From Carya illinoinensis (lineage: Eukaryota; Streptophyta; Magnoliopsida; Fagales; Juglandaceae), in the NCBI RefSeq assembly GCF_018687715.1, contig NC_056764.1, forward strand, positions 1,862,501-1,926,500: 64,000 bases of DNA, read 5' to 3'. The notes under the pieces are model-generated. The model saw nothing but the letters and a program-made list of their open reading frames with translations, had not been told where the DNA came from and made no database searches. A program made the position numbers and the translations under genes. Below, piece after piece: positions 34,568 to 48,045 of this stretch (position 1 is its first letter; every line of letters starts with the position of its first letter).

Positions 34568-35712
34568 CTTAATGAAAGTAAAGTATACTTGACGTATCGC
34601 AATTATTCAACCATATTGCAAGCTAACTAGCTAGCAGCAGCTAATTGCTCGCCCTAAATTTCCTCAAGATAACATGCAAGATCAGGAAAATATTGGCTTA
34701 ATTGTGATCGATCTAGAGGGGTCGGGACTACATATATATATAGTTATTTCTTGTCCAAGAATACAATCGTAGATCCGAATTATAACTAGTATATATCAAA
34801 GAAACGATCAAATAATGATAATGTGGAAAAATTATTGACCAAGCTAGTTTTATATTAGAGAGAATATGATCCAATTATTACAATAAATGCTCCAACAGCA
34901 AACCCTAGTAGTACTACTACTCGATTTGTGGAAATAATGATTACGGAATATTCTATATATGATCAGTTCTTAATTGCCAGGGGAAATTAAAAACAAAAAA
35001 GACTTCCAAAATATAATTATTAGTAACTAGCTAGCTAGCTAGAATTTATGATCAAAGAGATATTGAAGGTCAATCAAAGTAGGTCAGCAATTTCATTTAT
35101 ATATTATTATCACCATATATAGTTGTTGATTTAATTAATAAAAGCTATGGACAGGATCACACGATAACAGTACTATTACTTATCCTTCGATCGAAATGAA
35201 ACCATCATGCATATATATAAATATATCTTAAATGAGTACTTTAATTTAATTAAAGACGTACAAGTTCATAACCAATATTTATTAATACTCATGATCAAGA
35301 GTCAATGGATAAAACCCCATAGATTGAAGCAGGAAGCCTAGCTATCATGCGCGCGCGCGCGCGCACATATATATATATATATATATATATGAATTTATAG
35401 GTTCTATACATGATATTGGCTTTTAGATCATTCTAATTAGTACTCCTCAATATGATTGAGATCGACATGATATCATGCTCAAACTACGGAGTGAATTACT
35501 AGTACTTAAGTAAAGGCGGAGGAATTTCATACAGATGATGATCAAGTAGTAGGAGTACCTCAGAAGAATCTCAGAATTCAGAGAACAAATTAAGTTTACA
35601 ACATTAGCAAACGTAATTAAACAAGAAAGTAATTAAGTGCGTACGCAGATATTGATCAAGTCTAAGCTGATGAGATGTGCCCTAACCTTAATTTCTGACC
35701 ACAAAAGGTCAA

Positions 35713-36549
35713 TTAAAAAGGCGTCCTGCCACCTGAGTTCCCAGCCCAACCATCAACAGGTAACTGACCATTCGCCATGTTGAGCGGCAGATTGAAGAAA
35801 GGAAGCCCCGAAGACGGGTCCGAAAATGGGTTGCTCACTCCGCCACCGCCTCCACCGCTGCCACCGCCTGACGACTGAGAGACTGGTTGTTGCAGCTGCA
35901 ATGATTCCTGTTCCTCATCCAAGGGCAGTCTCTCATACGCCACGTTAGTGAACGACGAGGCGATAACGATGACTGGCCCCGCTGCAATCAGAGCTCCCAC
36001 AACGTTCCCTCCCACTACCTGTCCCTGCCCGCCTGCCAAAAATATGGTCAGGCTCGTCGCACCGGGCGGCGCCGGCGGAGGAAGAAACGAGCCCGACAGA
36101 GACAATATCTCGAACCGGCCGTGCAGCTTGACGACTGCACTAGCTGCCGAAGGCTGCCGCAAGCTGACGTTGGTGACGATGCCGCTACCGCTCAACACAC
36201 AGATCCCACGCTGACGCTTCCGTGCATACATGGCCACGGACTCAAACACGTCGGAGCCACTGCTTACTTCCAAGATATGAGCTCGGAGCGTGTTGGCGCT
36301 CTCCCTGGTGATGATCACGGGCGGTTTAGGCTTGTTCTTTGAACCCGCGGGCCGACCCCTAGCCCGGCGACCCACGACAACATCGCCTGGACCTGGGTTA
36401 GGGTTAACCAGCTCAATCTCTTGAGTTACGCTATTGTCATGGTTCTGAGCGTTGTCATCATCGTCGGGTGGCCCTTGCAGGTGAAGGTCAGGGCGTTGAT
36501 GAAGCTGTTGAACAAAGCGAGAAGCTGAGCCCAAGTCTAAGCCGGCCAT
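35713..36549 (-). CDS. AT-hook motif nuclear-localized (AHL) protein, clade A type I
   Basis: An intronless gene of 278 residues. One type I AT-hook ([14 protein letters not shown], core RGRP at 64-67) binds the minor groove of AT-rich DNA. The PPC/DUF296 domain (about 78-205) has GRFEIL at 144-149, needed for trimer formation and partner binding, followed by [15 protein letters not shown] and [12 protein letters not shown]. The conserved N-terminus [20 protein letters not shown] and C-terminal [15 protein letters not shown] place it near Arabidopsis AHL19-24. A Gly/Ser tract (about 226-240) lies before the C-terminus. Such proteins act in nuclear-matrix chromatin and repress growth, flowering or ageing programmes. 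Which member it is cannot be decided by eye. Confidence 0.94.
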   Translation of the reverse strand: MAGLDLGSASRFVQQLHQRPDLHLQGPPDDDDNAQNHDNSVTQEIELVNPNPGPGDVVVGRRARGRPAGSKNKPKPPVIITRESANTLRAHILEVSSGSDVFESVAMYARKRQRGICVLSGSGIVTNVSLRQPSAASAVVKLHGRFEILSLSGSFLPPPAPPGATSLTIFLAGGQGQVVGGNVVGALIAAGPVIVIASSFTNVAYERLPLDEEQESLQLQQPVSQSSGGGSGGGGGGVSNPFSDPSSGLPFFNLPLNMANGQLPVDGWAGNSGGRTPF

Positions 36550-37010
36550 ACACAGAGCTAAAGCAAACAGAAAACAAAGGAAAAAAATATAGAAAAATAA
36601 GGGAAACTAAAAATAATAGTTCATTATTTTATGATTCTTTAATGAAGCTAGTGAAAGGCTCTAATAATTCAAACCCTAGAACGAATAGAAAACAAAATAG
36701 GGAATCAAGTGCAGAGAAAGAGATCAAGGGAAGCTGAAGGGAAGAGGAAAGGGACAAAAGTGATGCAGGCAGCCATAATTCTCTGGACCAACAAATTAGT
36801 AAGCTTGTGTATAAAATAATCAAAGATTACGAGTATTTTAATTTACTTTTAGTTTTCTCATGAGCTTTTCATAAAGTAAAACAAGGTAGGGGGATAAATT
36901 AGGTTTGATCCATAATATATATTTCCATGCCCGCCCCGCGTGGAAGGCTGGATCATCCATTGGATGGGTATTAATCTTGCCCCAACACCGAAAAAAAAGT
37001 TAAAGATTTA

Positions 37011-37205
37011 AGCTTTGTTTGTTCTCACAAAATTTCTCTATTCATCTTATCTAATCATTATAATTTTTTCAAATTTTCACACAAAATAAAATAAATAATT
37101 CAATTTTTTCAAATCTCAAAATAAAATTAATATTAAAAAATATATTTTAGCAATATTTTTTTCAATTTTCAACTTTCATCTCAACTCATCTTTCACCTCA
37201 TTAAA
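37011..37205 (+). repeat. Dispersed small repeat family B, copy 2
   Basis: Shares ATTATAATTTTTTCAAATTT, ATAAATAATTCAATTTTTTC and the terminal CATCTCAACTCATC block with copies 1 and 4, in the same orientation. Confidence 0.6.
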
Positions 37206-37632
37206 TTTATTTGTTTTTTTAATCCGGCCATGAAATGGGGAGAGAGAGAGAGTCATGAGTTATCCTCGTTAATTTCATGCTGCATCGATATATATATATA
37301 TATTTATATAAGTATATAACTCGAACAGTACCGAAAGACATTATTAATGAGGTGAAAGATGATTTACTTTGTTTTGATTATACCGTTAATTAATTTAATT
37401 AGTAAATGACATAGCCTAGTTATCAATTAAAGTTCGTCAATGATAATAAAACAAAAGTAAATAATTAAGCTGATTGATCAAAACCTGCACAAGCACGTGT
37501 ATGCGAAAACTTTGCGACCCAATAATCTTTTTATAATCTGGATTTGAAAACTATACATGATCATCTCATGTGTTTAAAACTTTATTGTGTTTCATCATTT
37601 CCACTGTAATATAAGTTATTATTAGAGCTCTT

Positions 37633-37740
<108 letters not shown>

Positions 37741-38542
37741 TTAAATCATTCACACAATTAAATGTGCATGTCACGAAACAAAAACATAGAATATGCAATA
37801 TTCATGGTCCCCATTCATGAGCACTCGATCTTTTCTTTTTCTAAGATGGATTATAGTCTTAGATTTGATGCCCCAACCATTGGCTTTTGGTTGGTTTAAT
37901 GATATAGGTAGGTGCTCGCATAAAGAAAAGTAACTTTGCTTTCTATTTGTTTAAAAAATTAATAGCTCGAAAGACGCCCCAATCGACAAGCATGGAACAA
38001 GGGCACTAAGCCACTGAGCGACCAACATTGCCCCAAAAACAAAAATAATTATAAATAATTATTAAAGTGGAAAAAAATACAAAGGACAAAAGAATAAGTA
38101 GTATACAAAACAGAAATCAATGTAATTTGGCCGATTAAAAATTGCTTATATATATAATATTCACCACTAAGCTGATCAAGAGTTATTATCAATCACAACC
38201 CTCACCCCCACCCCTCCCGGGGGGCCCTCTCCTCTTCTTGTGCTCTTCTTCTTCTTGGTTATATCACCAATTGAGTCGAGAAAATCAGAGTCCAATATAT
38301 ATATAGCATGGGAATTATTAAGACATTTCATATAATTAATTACATGTAATTAGAATATGCTTATTGGGAAATTAACTTGATCGATCACTCATTTAATTAG
38401 GATCGAGGTACATAAAATATTCTTCACTCTTGGGCTAGTATATAGAACATGGTTTATGCCAACAAGCTCAATTTACAAAATCTATGATTATCTTACAAGA
38501 GATTTGAAATTAAGTTCGCCAAATTAATTAAGGTATATAAGG

Positions 38543-38748
38543 AGAGGTTTGGATAGTCATAAGTTGAGATGAGATAAGATGATATGAAAGTTAAATAAAA
38601 TACTGATAGAATATTAATTTTTAATATATTTTTGTTTTGAAATTTGAAAATATTAAATTGTTTATTATATTTTATTTAGAAATTTGAAAATATTGTAATG
38701 ATTAGATAAAATATGTTGAAATGCTTTGCGAATCCAAACAAGGCCTAA
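38543..38748 (-). repeat. Dispersed small repeat family B, copy 3
   Basis: Reads in the opposite orientation to copies 1 and 2: GGTTTGGATAGT with GAGATGAGATAAGATGA at the left, AATATTAATTTTTAATAT in the middle and AATCCAAACAAGGCCTA at the right end. It gives the clearest terminal inverted repeats of the family. Confidence 0.65.
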
Positions 38749-39404
38749 GGTGAACTTTGATGCTTGGGTATGCCGACCCTAACACATTGAATATTTAATT
38801 AATTAGGTAGAGTGTATATAATCATAGGTCAAATTAATTCAGAATTTCTATTCTGATACTATATGAAATCATAATTTGTTTCAAAAGTTTTAGTTGAAAA
38901 GAAGAAATGGATTTTTATTTAGTTTATTATATCTTAACATGATTGAGTACTTTATAAATGGATCATGATCTGATCTAATGAACCAATACAAAACGTACAT
39001 AACTTGATCATGATCTATATATATTGATCAAAATGAAAATTCTTCTCAACAATGATCCTCCGCTCTCCAACATGATCTCCTCTCACATTCAAATAGGCCA
39101 GGTTGGCATGCATATGGGTCAACTTGAGACGTTAATATTGTTAGCACTTGTACGTTTTGACACCGATTAATTAGTCCCACTTGTCCTTAACATGCTTAAT
39201 TTTTATGTAAAGATCGATGTAGCTTCTAGGGTTTGGTGGCCGTAAGTTGACGTAATTAACCTCTAAATAATGAACCACCTTAAATTATTTTCTTTTCTTT
39301 CTATGATCTCTTATTTTATTATTAATTCCTTTCATATTTTATCAAATATCATATTCAACGATCCAACGTCTCAAAGAGGTTTCACTTTTAAGTAGAGACA
39401 TTCA

Positions 39405-39446
<42 letters not shown>

Positions 39447-39569
39447 CCATATTAGAATATTCGACAGTACCTACTTGACGTGGGTTTAATCTCCAACCAC
39501 TGATTTAGCAAATATGCCTTAATTGTCAAAACAAGCAATATTGAAAAAGTCTCACCTTATTAATTGAAG

Positions 39570-39720
39570 AGTTATTCTATTTTCAAGCTGATGTCATACG
39601 GAGTATATCACTATATCATTGACATTACTTAAATGATAAGATTTTATTTGTAAGATTCAAATTTTAAAATTTATCTTTCAAACCAAATTATGTCATTTAC
39701 TAACTAGATGTGCTCTCTAG
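39570..39720 (+). repeat. Dispersed small repeat family D, copy 2
   Basis: GAGTTATTCTATTTTCAAG at the left, then GATAAGATTTTATTTGTAAG, then TTTTAAAATTTATCTTTCAA and AATTATGTCATTT. It matches about 19598-19745. Confidence 0.5.
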
Positions 39721-39912
39721 CTACATATATACCGATTTGATAATAGAATTTTTTTAATTAAAATTAATTTTTTATACTATTTAAACACATCTTAATATTT
39801 CTTCTGCACTCGATCATATAAATACTACCATACAATTGCTCGCTCGAAACTAAATTAAAAGGAATCGATCAATACAATAGTAATTCATTCCAAAGGAATT
39901 TTAATGGAAATG

Positions 39913-39913
39913 C

Positions 39914-39991
<78 letters not shown>
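39913..39991 (+). repeat. Compound TA and GA microsatellite
   Basis: A TA run of about 20 bases passes directly into a GA run of about 60 bases. Confidence 0.9.
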
Positions 39992-39996
<5 letters not shown>

Positions 39997-41090
39997 TGAA
40001 CTAGCAAGCATTTTGTAGTTCTTTCCTAGTTTTTACACATAACAATTTATAAATCAATATTTTATAATTAAATGAAGCTAGCTTGTCGTTTCTCAACTAA
40101 TTATAGCTAGTAATTGTCACTGGATTTTTTTTCATTCCAAGATGTGAATACAAGTATATTTGATTTCACAATTAATAAACTTCATGATTTCACAATTACA
40201 TGCTTGGACGTTATTAATTCCTGCAGCTCGATCTGCAACATTTCCATGCATTATTGCATGATGATCCGCCACGTCAATCATGATTCAAGACAGCCTAAAC
40301 GATAAGAGAAAAAACACACACACAGACACATGACATGACTTTTGCCCTAGGGGCCGGGGGCAAAGTGAGGACACTTCGAAGGAGCAAACTAGCTGCATTT
40401 TCCAACGATAATACTCATTTCTTTTCTTCAGGATCAGTGTACTCACTGATCGATAATCTGACTTTCTGCCTTTCCTCGTTGTATTTAATTGATTGCTGCC
40501 AAAATAAATGCAGGAAATAATGAATATATACCTATGATTATATGGGCATGATAACACTACTGCAGATTCATGTGGTCCATCGTTATAAATGTAAGAGTGC
40601 GTTTTGTTGATTATGGTTAATTTCTATATTTCTTCTGAGTTATATTATATATTACAATCACATCTTACTGTATTGAAATGTCACCATCAACAGATCTTGA
40701 ATAAAATATTATTTAAAATTTAATAATATCATATATATGAACATAAATATGAGACGATGTCAAGAGCTGAAACCTTTTTCTTCCTTTTGTTCAACCAATC
40801 ATGGAAAAGACCAACCCACCCGTTAAAAAAAATAAAAAATAAAAAATTGGGTGGTCTCAGAAAATGTGTTGAGTTTCTAAATACAAGGCCCATCTGAAAA
40901 AAGTCCTGGATCTAAGTACAAACCCAGTATCATATTGGGCTCCAAGTATTCCTATCCGTTGGTTTAGCCCAAGTTGCAGCGCTGTCCACTTGACAAGATC
41001 CAAACCATTCCTACATCCTCTAATCTTATAGCATGCATCTTCGTTAAGGAACGCACCCGCGAAGTGAACTATATAATAAAATAAGAGTTT

Positions 41091-41255
41091 TGCTACATAT
41101 AAGTAAAGTCGCATATTAATCTATGTATCAATACTGATTCTTTCATACTTAAAATTTAAATTAGCACTGTTTTTAATAAAATTTATTTTTTAACCAATCA
41201 CAATAAATTAGTGCATATATTAACTTACAAGTGTACTTACAACTAGACTTTTCTA
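41091..41255 (+). repeat. Dispersed small repeat family A, copy 3
   Basis: Closest relative of copy 1 (4771-4935): TAAGTAAAGTCGCATA, ACTGATTCTTTCATA, AAATTTAAATTAGCACTG and TACTTACAACTAGA in order. It ends less than 30 bases from the tRNA-Val gene. Confidence 0.65.
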
Positions 41256-41282
41256 TAAAATAATAAAACAAAGAAATTAAGA

Positions 41283-41356
41283 TGTCTGAGCCCGGGTTCG
41301 AACCGGGGACCTCTAGTGTGTGAGACTAGCGTGATAACCAACTACACCACCCAGAC
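41283..41356 (-). tRNA. tRNA-Val, anticodon CAC
   Basis: On the minus strand 74 bases fold as a tRNA. The acceptor stem GTCTGGG pairs with CTCAGAC (one G-T pair), with discriminator A. The D-arm region is TGGTGTAGTTGGTTATCA. The anticodon arm is CTAGT-CTCACAC-ACTAG with anticodon CAC, and the T-arm is CCCGG-TTCGAAC-CCGGG. Internal promoter boxes A and B (GGTTCGAAC) are intact and there is no intron. It reads GUG valine codons. Confidence 0.97.
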
Positions 41357-43079
41357 ACTTGGGAACGAAACAAGAGAATTAAACAAAATAATTTAGAATC
41401 CAAAGACCCCATTTTACATTACCTAGAACTGGGTTGCTTTTGGAAGGATTGAACGAGATTTTTCCCAAATGTTGACAATGTCTCAGGATCCTTAATATAT
41501 TATATATGCAGTACGTAATTCTCTGACAAAATTCTTAAAAGTTCAATTTTAGTTTTAATCAATTTAATAAGAATGCTGGAATGATCGATGTACAACGTAC
41601 AAGGGCGGCATGATCAACATAATAGAAGACCATCTACCGAGCCCATGATCTGGAAGAAACCTAGCTAGGACCTGTGAGGCTTTGACATGCTGATCGATCC
41701 GTCCTTAATGATGTTTCTTTTTTTAAAGAACCGGCCACCGCCCAAGAAGCATATATATAGCGGTTTAAGGTTTTATTGGGCAGAGATCTGATCATCAGAT
41801 ATGGATGACGAAAGTAAGAGTGGCTATGCATGCATGCGTGCGTGGTGGGTATGATCTGTTGGGATTGAAGACGGAAGTTAGAGAAAGAGATAGAAAAACA
41901 CGAGAGATGAGATCATCATCAGATACCTCCGCGCGACAAGGCATTATGATCGATCGTGGCGTTGTGCATTGTGAATGGGTGTATGTATAATATATATATA
42001 TATGTGTTTGTGTGTGTGTGTCCGTGTGGCTCTCTTCTGCCTGCCTAAAGCGATACTAATAGTACTTGATCCATGCATATATGCATGAGTTGGGACCCAA
42101 TAATTTTACATTGCAAGCTCCATGATCAGTGATAATTAGAATATATAATATGATCATGTCTCTAATTGTTTTCACAGAGTCACGCCTAGCTATTATATCT
42201 TGTTGACCCCTACTCCTCTCATGATCAGGCCGATTTGGATTCGCAAAAAAATTGCTGGATAAAAGAATTTCAGTACGTGGCCGGCTGGAAGATCACAATC
42301 GAACCGGCCAAGATTTTGTGTGATTTGCATGCGTCGAAATTATTGAATAAATCCAGCCAACAGTGTTTGATGGAGAAGCTGTTATTCTACCCTCTCAATT
42401 CAAGAACCTCTTGTCAAATCAATATTGATACCTTCATGCTTTTTTTTTTTTTTTTTTTGTCTTTTGCATGGTGCACATCATTTTTGTACGTATTGTCATG
42501 GTACCGTCTGTTGTCCATCCGTTGTCAGTACTTGCCATTGGTAATTTTATTGACGACTATATATATTATTTCTTAAATCGTTTTCAGCCCACGACCCCTC
42601 TATTTTAATAAGGCCAAACGTACTAAGCATAATAATTAGGTACAAGTACATTTATATATGTTGTCAGCGATATTGCACTTGTGATCTTACATTATTAATA
42701 TTGTATTTTTAAATTATAAAAAGAACCTTTTTAATACTAATTCAATTATAAATTTTTAATATAAACAAAAAAAAAAAGTAATGTCATTTATGTCCAAGAT
42801 TTATACATTTTACAAAAATCCTGTAGAAGATTTCTAGTAATTGATACTTATCATCTCACATACTATATATTATATTTATTTTAATTTTTTTAAAATTAAT
42901 TAAATTCTTATACTCATTATTTATATATCATATATTTAATAAGAGAAAAGAGATTAAAAATTAATAAATTATATATAATATAAAAAATGATGAATTTTTC
43001 AACTTATACATATCATTATTCTAAATTTTTTTACCGTCGGTAAAGACTGTTTGCCAAATTGGTTAAACAGAGCTGGGCT

Positions 43080-43230
43080 GCGCCTAGCTGCATTCACGTG
43101 CGGCACCTGGCAATTGGTCAGGTCAGCATTGGCTACTAGAACTGTGAGCTACAGTATAAAACAGACCGTATAACATGTCGCCTTCTTTCTGACTCCAACA
43201 GACTACAGAGTACGTACGTACACGTGACTT
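43080..43230 (+). promoter_or_regulatory. Orphan promoter-like stretch with G-boxes and TATA
   Basis: Within 150 bases of unusually balanced composition lie CACGTG (43095-43100), an ATTGG CCAAT-type motif near 43113, TATAAA (43155-43160) and a second CACGTG (43221-43226). No reading frame of note follows for over a kilobase, so if it is a promoter it would drive a non-coding RNA or a lost gene. Confidence 0.3.
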
Positions 43231-43457
43231 TCCCCTTTCTTAAATTTTCATTCGTTGTCGTTGTTCTCCTTTTTATTTTTCTATTTTTCCTCCAATATTA
43301 GAGTCTCTTCAGATTTATAAGGTTTATGTAATTGATGTCATTAACATTATTGGATTTGCCGTTAATGTGTGTGCCTCGGCTCTCTCCATCGACATCCGAC
43401 CACATCAACAGCCACAAAGAAATTTTAAAAAAATAATCCTACAAGTCAAGCTGGAGT

Positions 43458-43580
43458 GACTTATTATAATAAATTTAATTTATTTTATAATAAAAATAAT
43501 TTTATAATTTAATATATTACATTAAATTATATTAATTTATAAAATTATTTATTTAATTTTATAGAATTTATTTGTGACTA
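43458..43580 (+). repeat. Dispersed small repeat family C, diverged copy
   Basis: AATAAATTTAATTTATTTTA, then TAAAATTATTTATTTAATTT and ATAGAATTTATTTGTGACTA recall the element at 61191-61330. AT-richness makes this weak. Confidence 0.35.
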
Positions 43581-44113
43581 AAACGTTTCTCTTGTCCAAA
43601 TTAAATAACCCACACTTATCTTTTCTCCTCTCTTCAAAATTTTAACCTTTTTTTTTATCCAAAATAAAATTGCACTATTATTTATTTTTTGATATAGTAT
43701 CCAATAATTGACAAATAATAAATAATTTTTTAATTATTCAATATCATGTATAATATTAATTAAATACTGATAATTAAATTAATGATAATAACATTACTCG
43801 TCATATAATAGAGTTGGTTCACCAAACATCTCACATAGTTCGATGTTTTGATGGAATGGGTATGTATAATATCTTGGAAATTATATATGTTCGATCTTAG
43901 GCATGTCATGTGATATGGACCTAATTACTTTTGCTTTGCGGCTAGACATTGACCTATCTATTTAAATGTTACGAGTAGGTAGACATCTCCCGACGCTGTC
44001 ATATGATATAACCTTCCACTTAATTTGTGAGGCATCAATGTGACATTGTCTTTGTTGTAGAGCATGTAGAGGGTCGATCATTAGCTTTCATTTGTTTTTT
44101 GTTTTCCAAGTAC

Positions 44114-44727
44114 TAGAGCACTCGCAGTGGCTTATGTAAAGCCTCATTTTTGTATAATTTGAAGAAAATAGTCAAAAGGTGGCTTCCAACCGATCATCTA
44201 TATCATATGTATTTTCCAATTAACTATAGTGTTACCGCTACATCTATTATAATTGTAAATAATTTTTTAATCATTTATCTCTCATCTACTTTTCCCTTTC
44301 TCTGCTAATTCATTGCAAATCTTGTACTTTGCATGTAGGCCATCTGTTTTAATATTGTTGCTAGCAATTCCAATTCAAGAGTCGAGTGTTGGTTAAATAA
44401 AAAAAAAAAAAATGTCTTTTTTTTAATTAATTTATATTTTAGTTTAGTTTAGAAATTTTGATTAATTTAAAATAAAACATAATTATATCACATTGTATAT
44501 GAGGTGATATTACAAATATAAAAAAATATAAAGATATTATTGGTAGTTAAAGAAAATATTATAAATGAATAAAAAAGATTAAAAAGTATAATATTTAAAT
44601 GATATGAAGAAAAAATAAATAAGTTGATATATGTTATATTATAAAAATTAGTATGTAAAATAGAAAAAATAGATTTTGATAATATATTTTAAAGGATAGG
44701 ATGAAGTAATCATTGGGAGTGTTCTTA
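44114..44727. mobile_element. Non-autonomous DNA transposon with inverted ends, 614 bp
   Basis: The left end is TAGAGCACTCGCAGTGG and the reverse strand of the right end is TAAGAACACTCCCAATG, imperfect inverted repeats of the GAGCACTCCCAGTGG form seen in many plant DNA transposons. The interior is AT-rich and non-coding. No target duplication beyond a possible TA was found; the superfamily is open. Confidence 0.6.
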
Positions 44728-45914
44728 CGTCTTTTTCAAATGGAAAATGCTTTACTCCCGATAAAGTGTCATCCGATAATTTTTTTTAATTTTTTTACTT
44801 AATGTTTAAGGAAGTATTTTTTATTTATTTAAAAGTGATTAAAATATATATATATATATATATAAAAGAAGGAAAAAAAAAAAAAGAACCAAAATTGCAC
44901 TCATGATCAGTACGAGAAGTATTAATGCTTGAATCAAAACCCAAGTTCAAAGGATTCTAGTAATCTTTTTTTACCTGCTTAGATAATTTATCATAAACGT
45001 AAAAGTTTTATTTTATTGAAAATTATATTTATACTTATAAGTTGCTGTAAGGGGCATACGTACCCTTCATTCTACAGTACTGACAGCTTGTAAGTAAAAG
45101 GACTACTCTAATATTTATCAGATTATTATATACAAACCGATAAGATCATACTAATAAAAGCTTAAACTGATCATCATGATGTTGAATGCTTCATAATATA
45201 TGTTCAAATCCGACATCCCTTTCTTATGTAGGCAAACCTAACACACGAATCCAAAAACCTTGCTATCAGGAAACTCCATAAAATTGTTTTGGAAGTTTCC
45301 GAGAAACCATTTGAAATTGGTGGTGTGTGTGTTTTCCTTCAAATAATAATCAAATCTTTATAATAGTGAACAATCAAGCCAAAGATGCTTGATCAGAACA
45401 TGTATTCCCAGGCCGCCATGCAGTACTTTTCCGCGAAGACTTGTCCACATAGACAAGCAGCTAGCCCTCGATCTATTCCTAATTTTGTTCCAAGAAATGG
45501 CCAAAAACTGGATTGGGATGATCTTCTAGAGGTAGACACAACGTATAAGACCTTATTAATCTTGACCCCCGAGGCATTGATGATTATCTCTTTACATTAA
45601 TAAAACCAGTAAAGATTGAAAGTAGTGCATGCCAAAGTGGTGATTGAGTTCTGAAATTTCTTGGGGGTTACTCTTATATATTATAAGGGGATGATGATGA
45701 CATATAGATAGAAAAAAGTTTAGTGCATGTCGTGTGTGTGTATTATTTTTGTAAGTGGAAACATATCATCTAGACCGTTGAAAAGATATATATGAATTAG
45801 TTTACAGAAAATTTTAATTTTAAATTTCTAGTTGTACAATCAAATTTTACCTTATATATGTCAATTGTGACCCATTAAACGACCTCTTGTTTTCAAATAA
45901 TGTATAATGAGAAT

Positions 45915-45919
<5 letters not shown>

Positions 45920-46012
<93 letters not shown>
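45920..46012 (+). repeat. CT microsatellite, about 93 bases
   Basis: An uninterrupted CT repeat of about 46 units. Confidence 0.95.
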
Positions 46013-46013
<1 letters not shown>

Positions 46014-47630
46014 AAGTCTTTCTTTCATCGAATGATAACTTTGGTTAGTAAAACCATAAAATTATGGTTTATCTGACCAAGAATGCATGAAGAAACAAAA
46101 GAGAAAACAAAAAATAAATTAGAAAAGCATGATATTTAGTCTTGATCGAGGTGATTATCACACTGATCTTATCCTGGCCCTCATGTTATGATACTTTGTA
46201 CATGTAAATTGGCCTCGGGTTGGCAGCTGATCTGCACGTGACATGCATTATTCTTCAATACACAGAGTATTTCCAGCTATTTGTTTGTTTGCTTTTTTCC
46301 CATAATTCTAATTTTAACCATTACACTAGCTAGCGACAATTTCCATGTGATGCATGTACAAAGAAAGAGCCCATCATGCGTTCTCTATCCACCCCCCGAC
46401 CAGCCACTAATATTGAATATTCATAGTCTGAAACTTAAAAAAATTCCTCTGAATCGAAATATTTTCATGCATGCGACAATTTGCTCATACGTACGATGCA
46501 AATAAAAGATGAGATCATATGCTAACTTTTCTCCCAGCTACCAATTTTCAATTAAATCATGTGATTATCCTACTTTAATAATTCCAAGTGGTCCTCCTTA
46601 ATTATAATTTTTTTCTCCTCCAAGGCAACGAGTCTGATCTCGATGATCCCTCCATCTCTCTCTCTCATACGTGGAGTGATAAAATTCCACATGTGTCCAC
46701 TAACCAATGTCTGACCCAAAATCACAAATTATTTAATTAAAATAATTATTTGTAATTAAGTCAATATTCCCTAACCCAAAGTACATCATAAATGATAAAA
46801 AAAAAAAAACGAATTTCTAATTGTACATAAACAAGAGATCATATAAACAACGATTTAATTAGTTGTGTAAACAGTAATTTAATTGTCCATATCTCTTATT
46901 CGGATGCACGCAATTCGTTTTTGTATAGACAGATTTTTTTTTATAATCTTTAATATAATTATGTTTTGAATATGACATATTTTTTTATATAGAGTAATTT
47001 ATGTAATAATCTTTATTTTAAAACGTGCTTCAATCATGCTTTTATATATATGTGTATAATTGACCAAAAAATATGTGTGTGTATGAGTGAAGTCAAAGCA
47101 ACAAATATATATACTCCCATGCTTACGCTAGCATGTTAGATGATACAATGTATCTGACGTTACATTTTTTTAAAATATATATTCGGACCTTGAATTTCCA
47201 AGTACATATAGATGGGACGTCCATGATAGAAATGATAATAAAAATAATTGGAACCCAAGGCAATAAAGCTGCAGTGAGCTTTTGCGAAAGTGTGTCAGAA
47301 ATTTCCTTGTGGAAAAAAGGTTGGATGCAATATTTATCAAATCATTGCATAAAGTTCTTCCCATCAATGCATGTTTCACGGCTTAAAAATTAATTATATA
47401 GCTCATCCTAAAGTTGGGTTTGTAAAGAAATCGGTCGCTGCCCAGTGGAGGCCAGAAGCTAAAAATACGAGAGATTTTGGGTACATAATTCTAAGGTTTT
47501 TTTTTTTTTTTTTTCTGAGACGACAATGCTCTTTAAATCATGCATACATATTAGCTAGTATCCCACAATTGAAAATCATAAAAAATGTCAAATATTTAGA
47601 TCGTATTGATTTGCAATTCAATTAAGGGGA

Positions 47631-47830
47631 GACCTGTTTGTTTATCTAAATTTAAACTATCTCATCATTATAATTTTTTCAAATTTTCATACAAAATATA
47701 ATAAATAATTTAACATTTTCAAATCTAAAAACAAAACTCATTTTAAAAAATTATATCATAACAATATTTTATTTAACTTTCAACAAAATATCTCATATCA
47801 TCTCATCTGAACTGTGTGACCAAACGAGGC
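47631..47830 (+). repeat. Dispersed small repeat family B, copy 4
   Basis: GACCTGTTTGTTTATC at the left, ATTATAATTTTTTCAAATTT inside, ATATCATCTCATCTGAAC and ACCAAACGAGGC at the right end. Same orientation as copy 2. Confidence 0.65.
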
Positions 47831-47882
47831 TGAATAGGTAGAAAATGAGATGTCATGAATAAAACAAGAGATCAAATGCTTT

Positions 47883-48045
47883 AATCACAAAAAAAAAAAA
47901 AAATTATAAAAGTAAAACTATAAACTAATATAACTTGATGTGGTACGTTAGATTGTAAAATTATTTTTATTGTAAAATAAATCTAATGTATCATGTGAAG
48001 CCACGTTAGTTTGTGAATTTACTTTTATGAAATCTCTTTGTAACT
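47883..48045 (+). repeat. Dispersed small repeat family C, copy
   Basis: AATCACAAAA at the left, TTAGATTGTAAAATTATTTT and TAAAATAAATCTAATGTATC in the centre, and GAATTTACTTTTATGAAATC followed by CTTTGTAACTATA at the right. It parallels 61191-61330. Confidence 0.55.

Larger units (their letters stand above)
29630..35712. other. Intergenic DNA, about 6 kb, AT-rich with repeats
   Basis: No gene is supported. It contains a family D repeat piece (about 30165-30290), TA runs (31058-31093, 34068-34102, 34516-34565), a family B element (32833-33302) with an internal tandem repeat, and a GC/AT dinucleotide run near 35348-35390. A 71-codon frame at 33829-34044 has no family resemblance. Confidence 0.6.

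Noticed and set aside
35948..36342. Plus-strand frames opposite the AHL gene
   Set aside because: GC-rich coding DNA leaves the opposite strand open; the minus strand encodes a clear AHL protein.
45385..45600. 71-codon frame with a fairly protein-like composition
   Set aside because: No recognisable motif, no promoter or splice context, surrounded by repeats.
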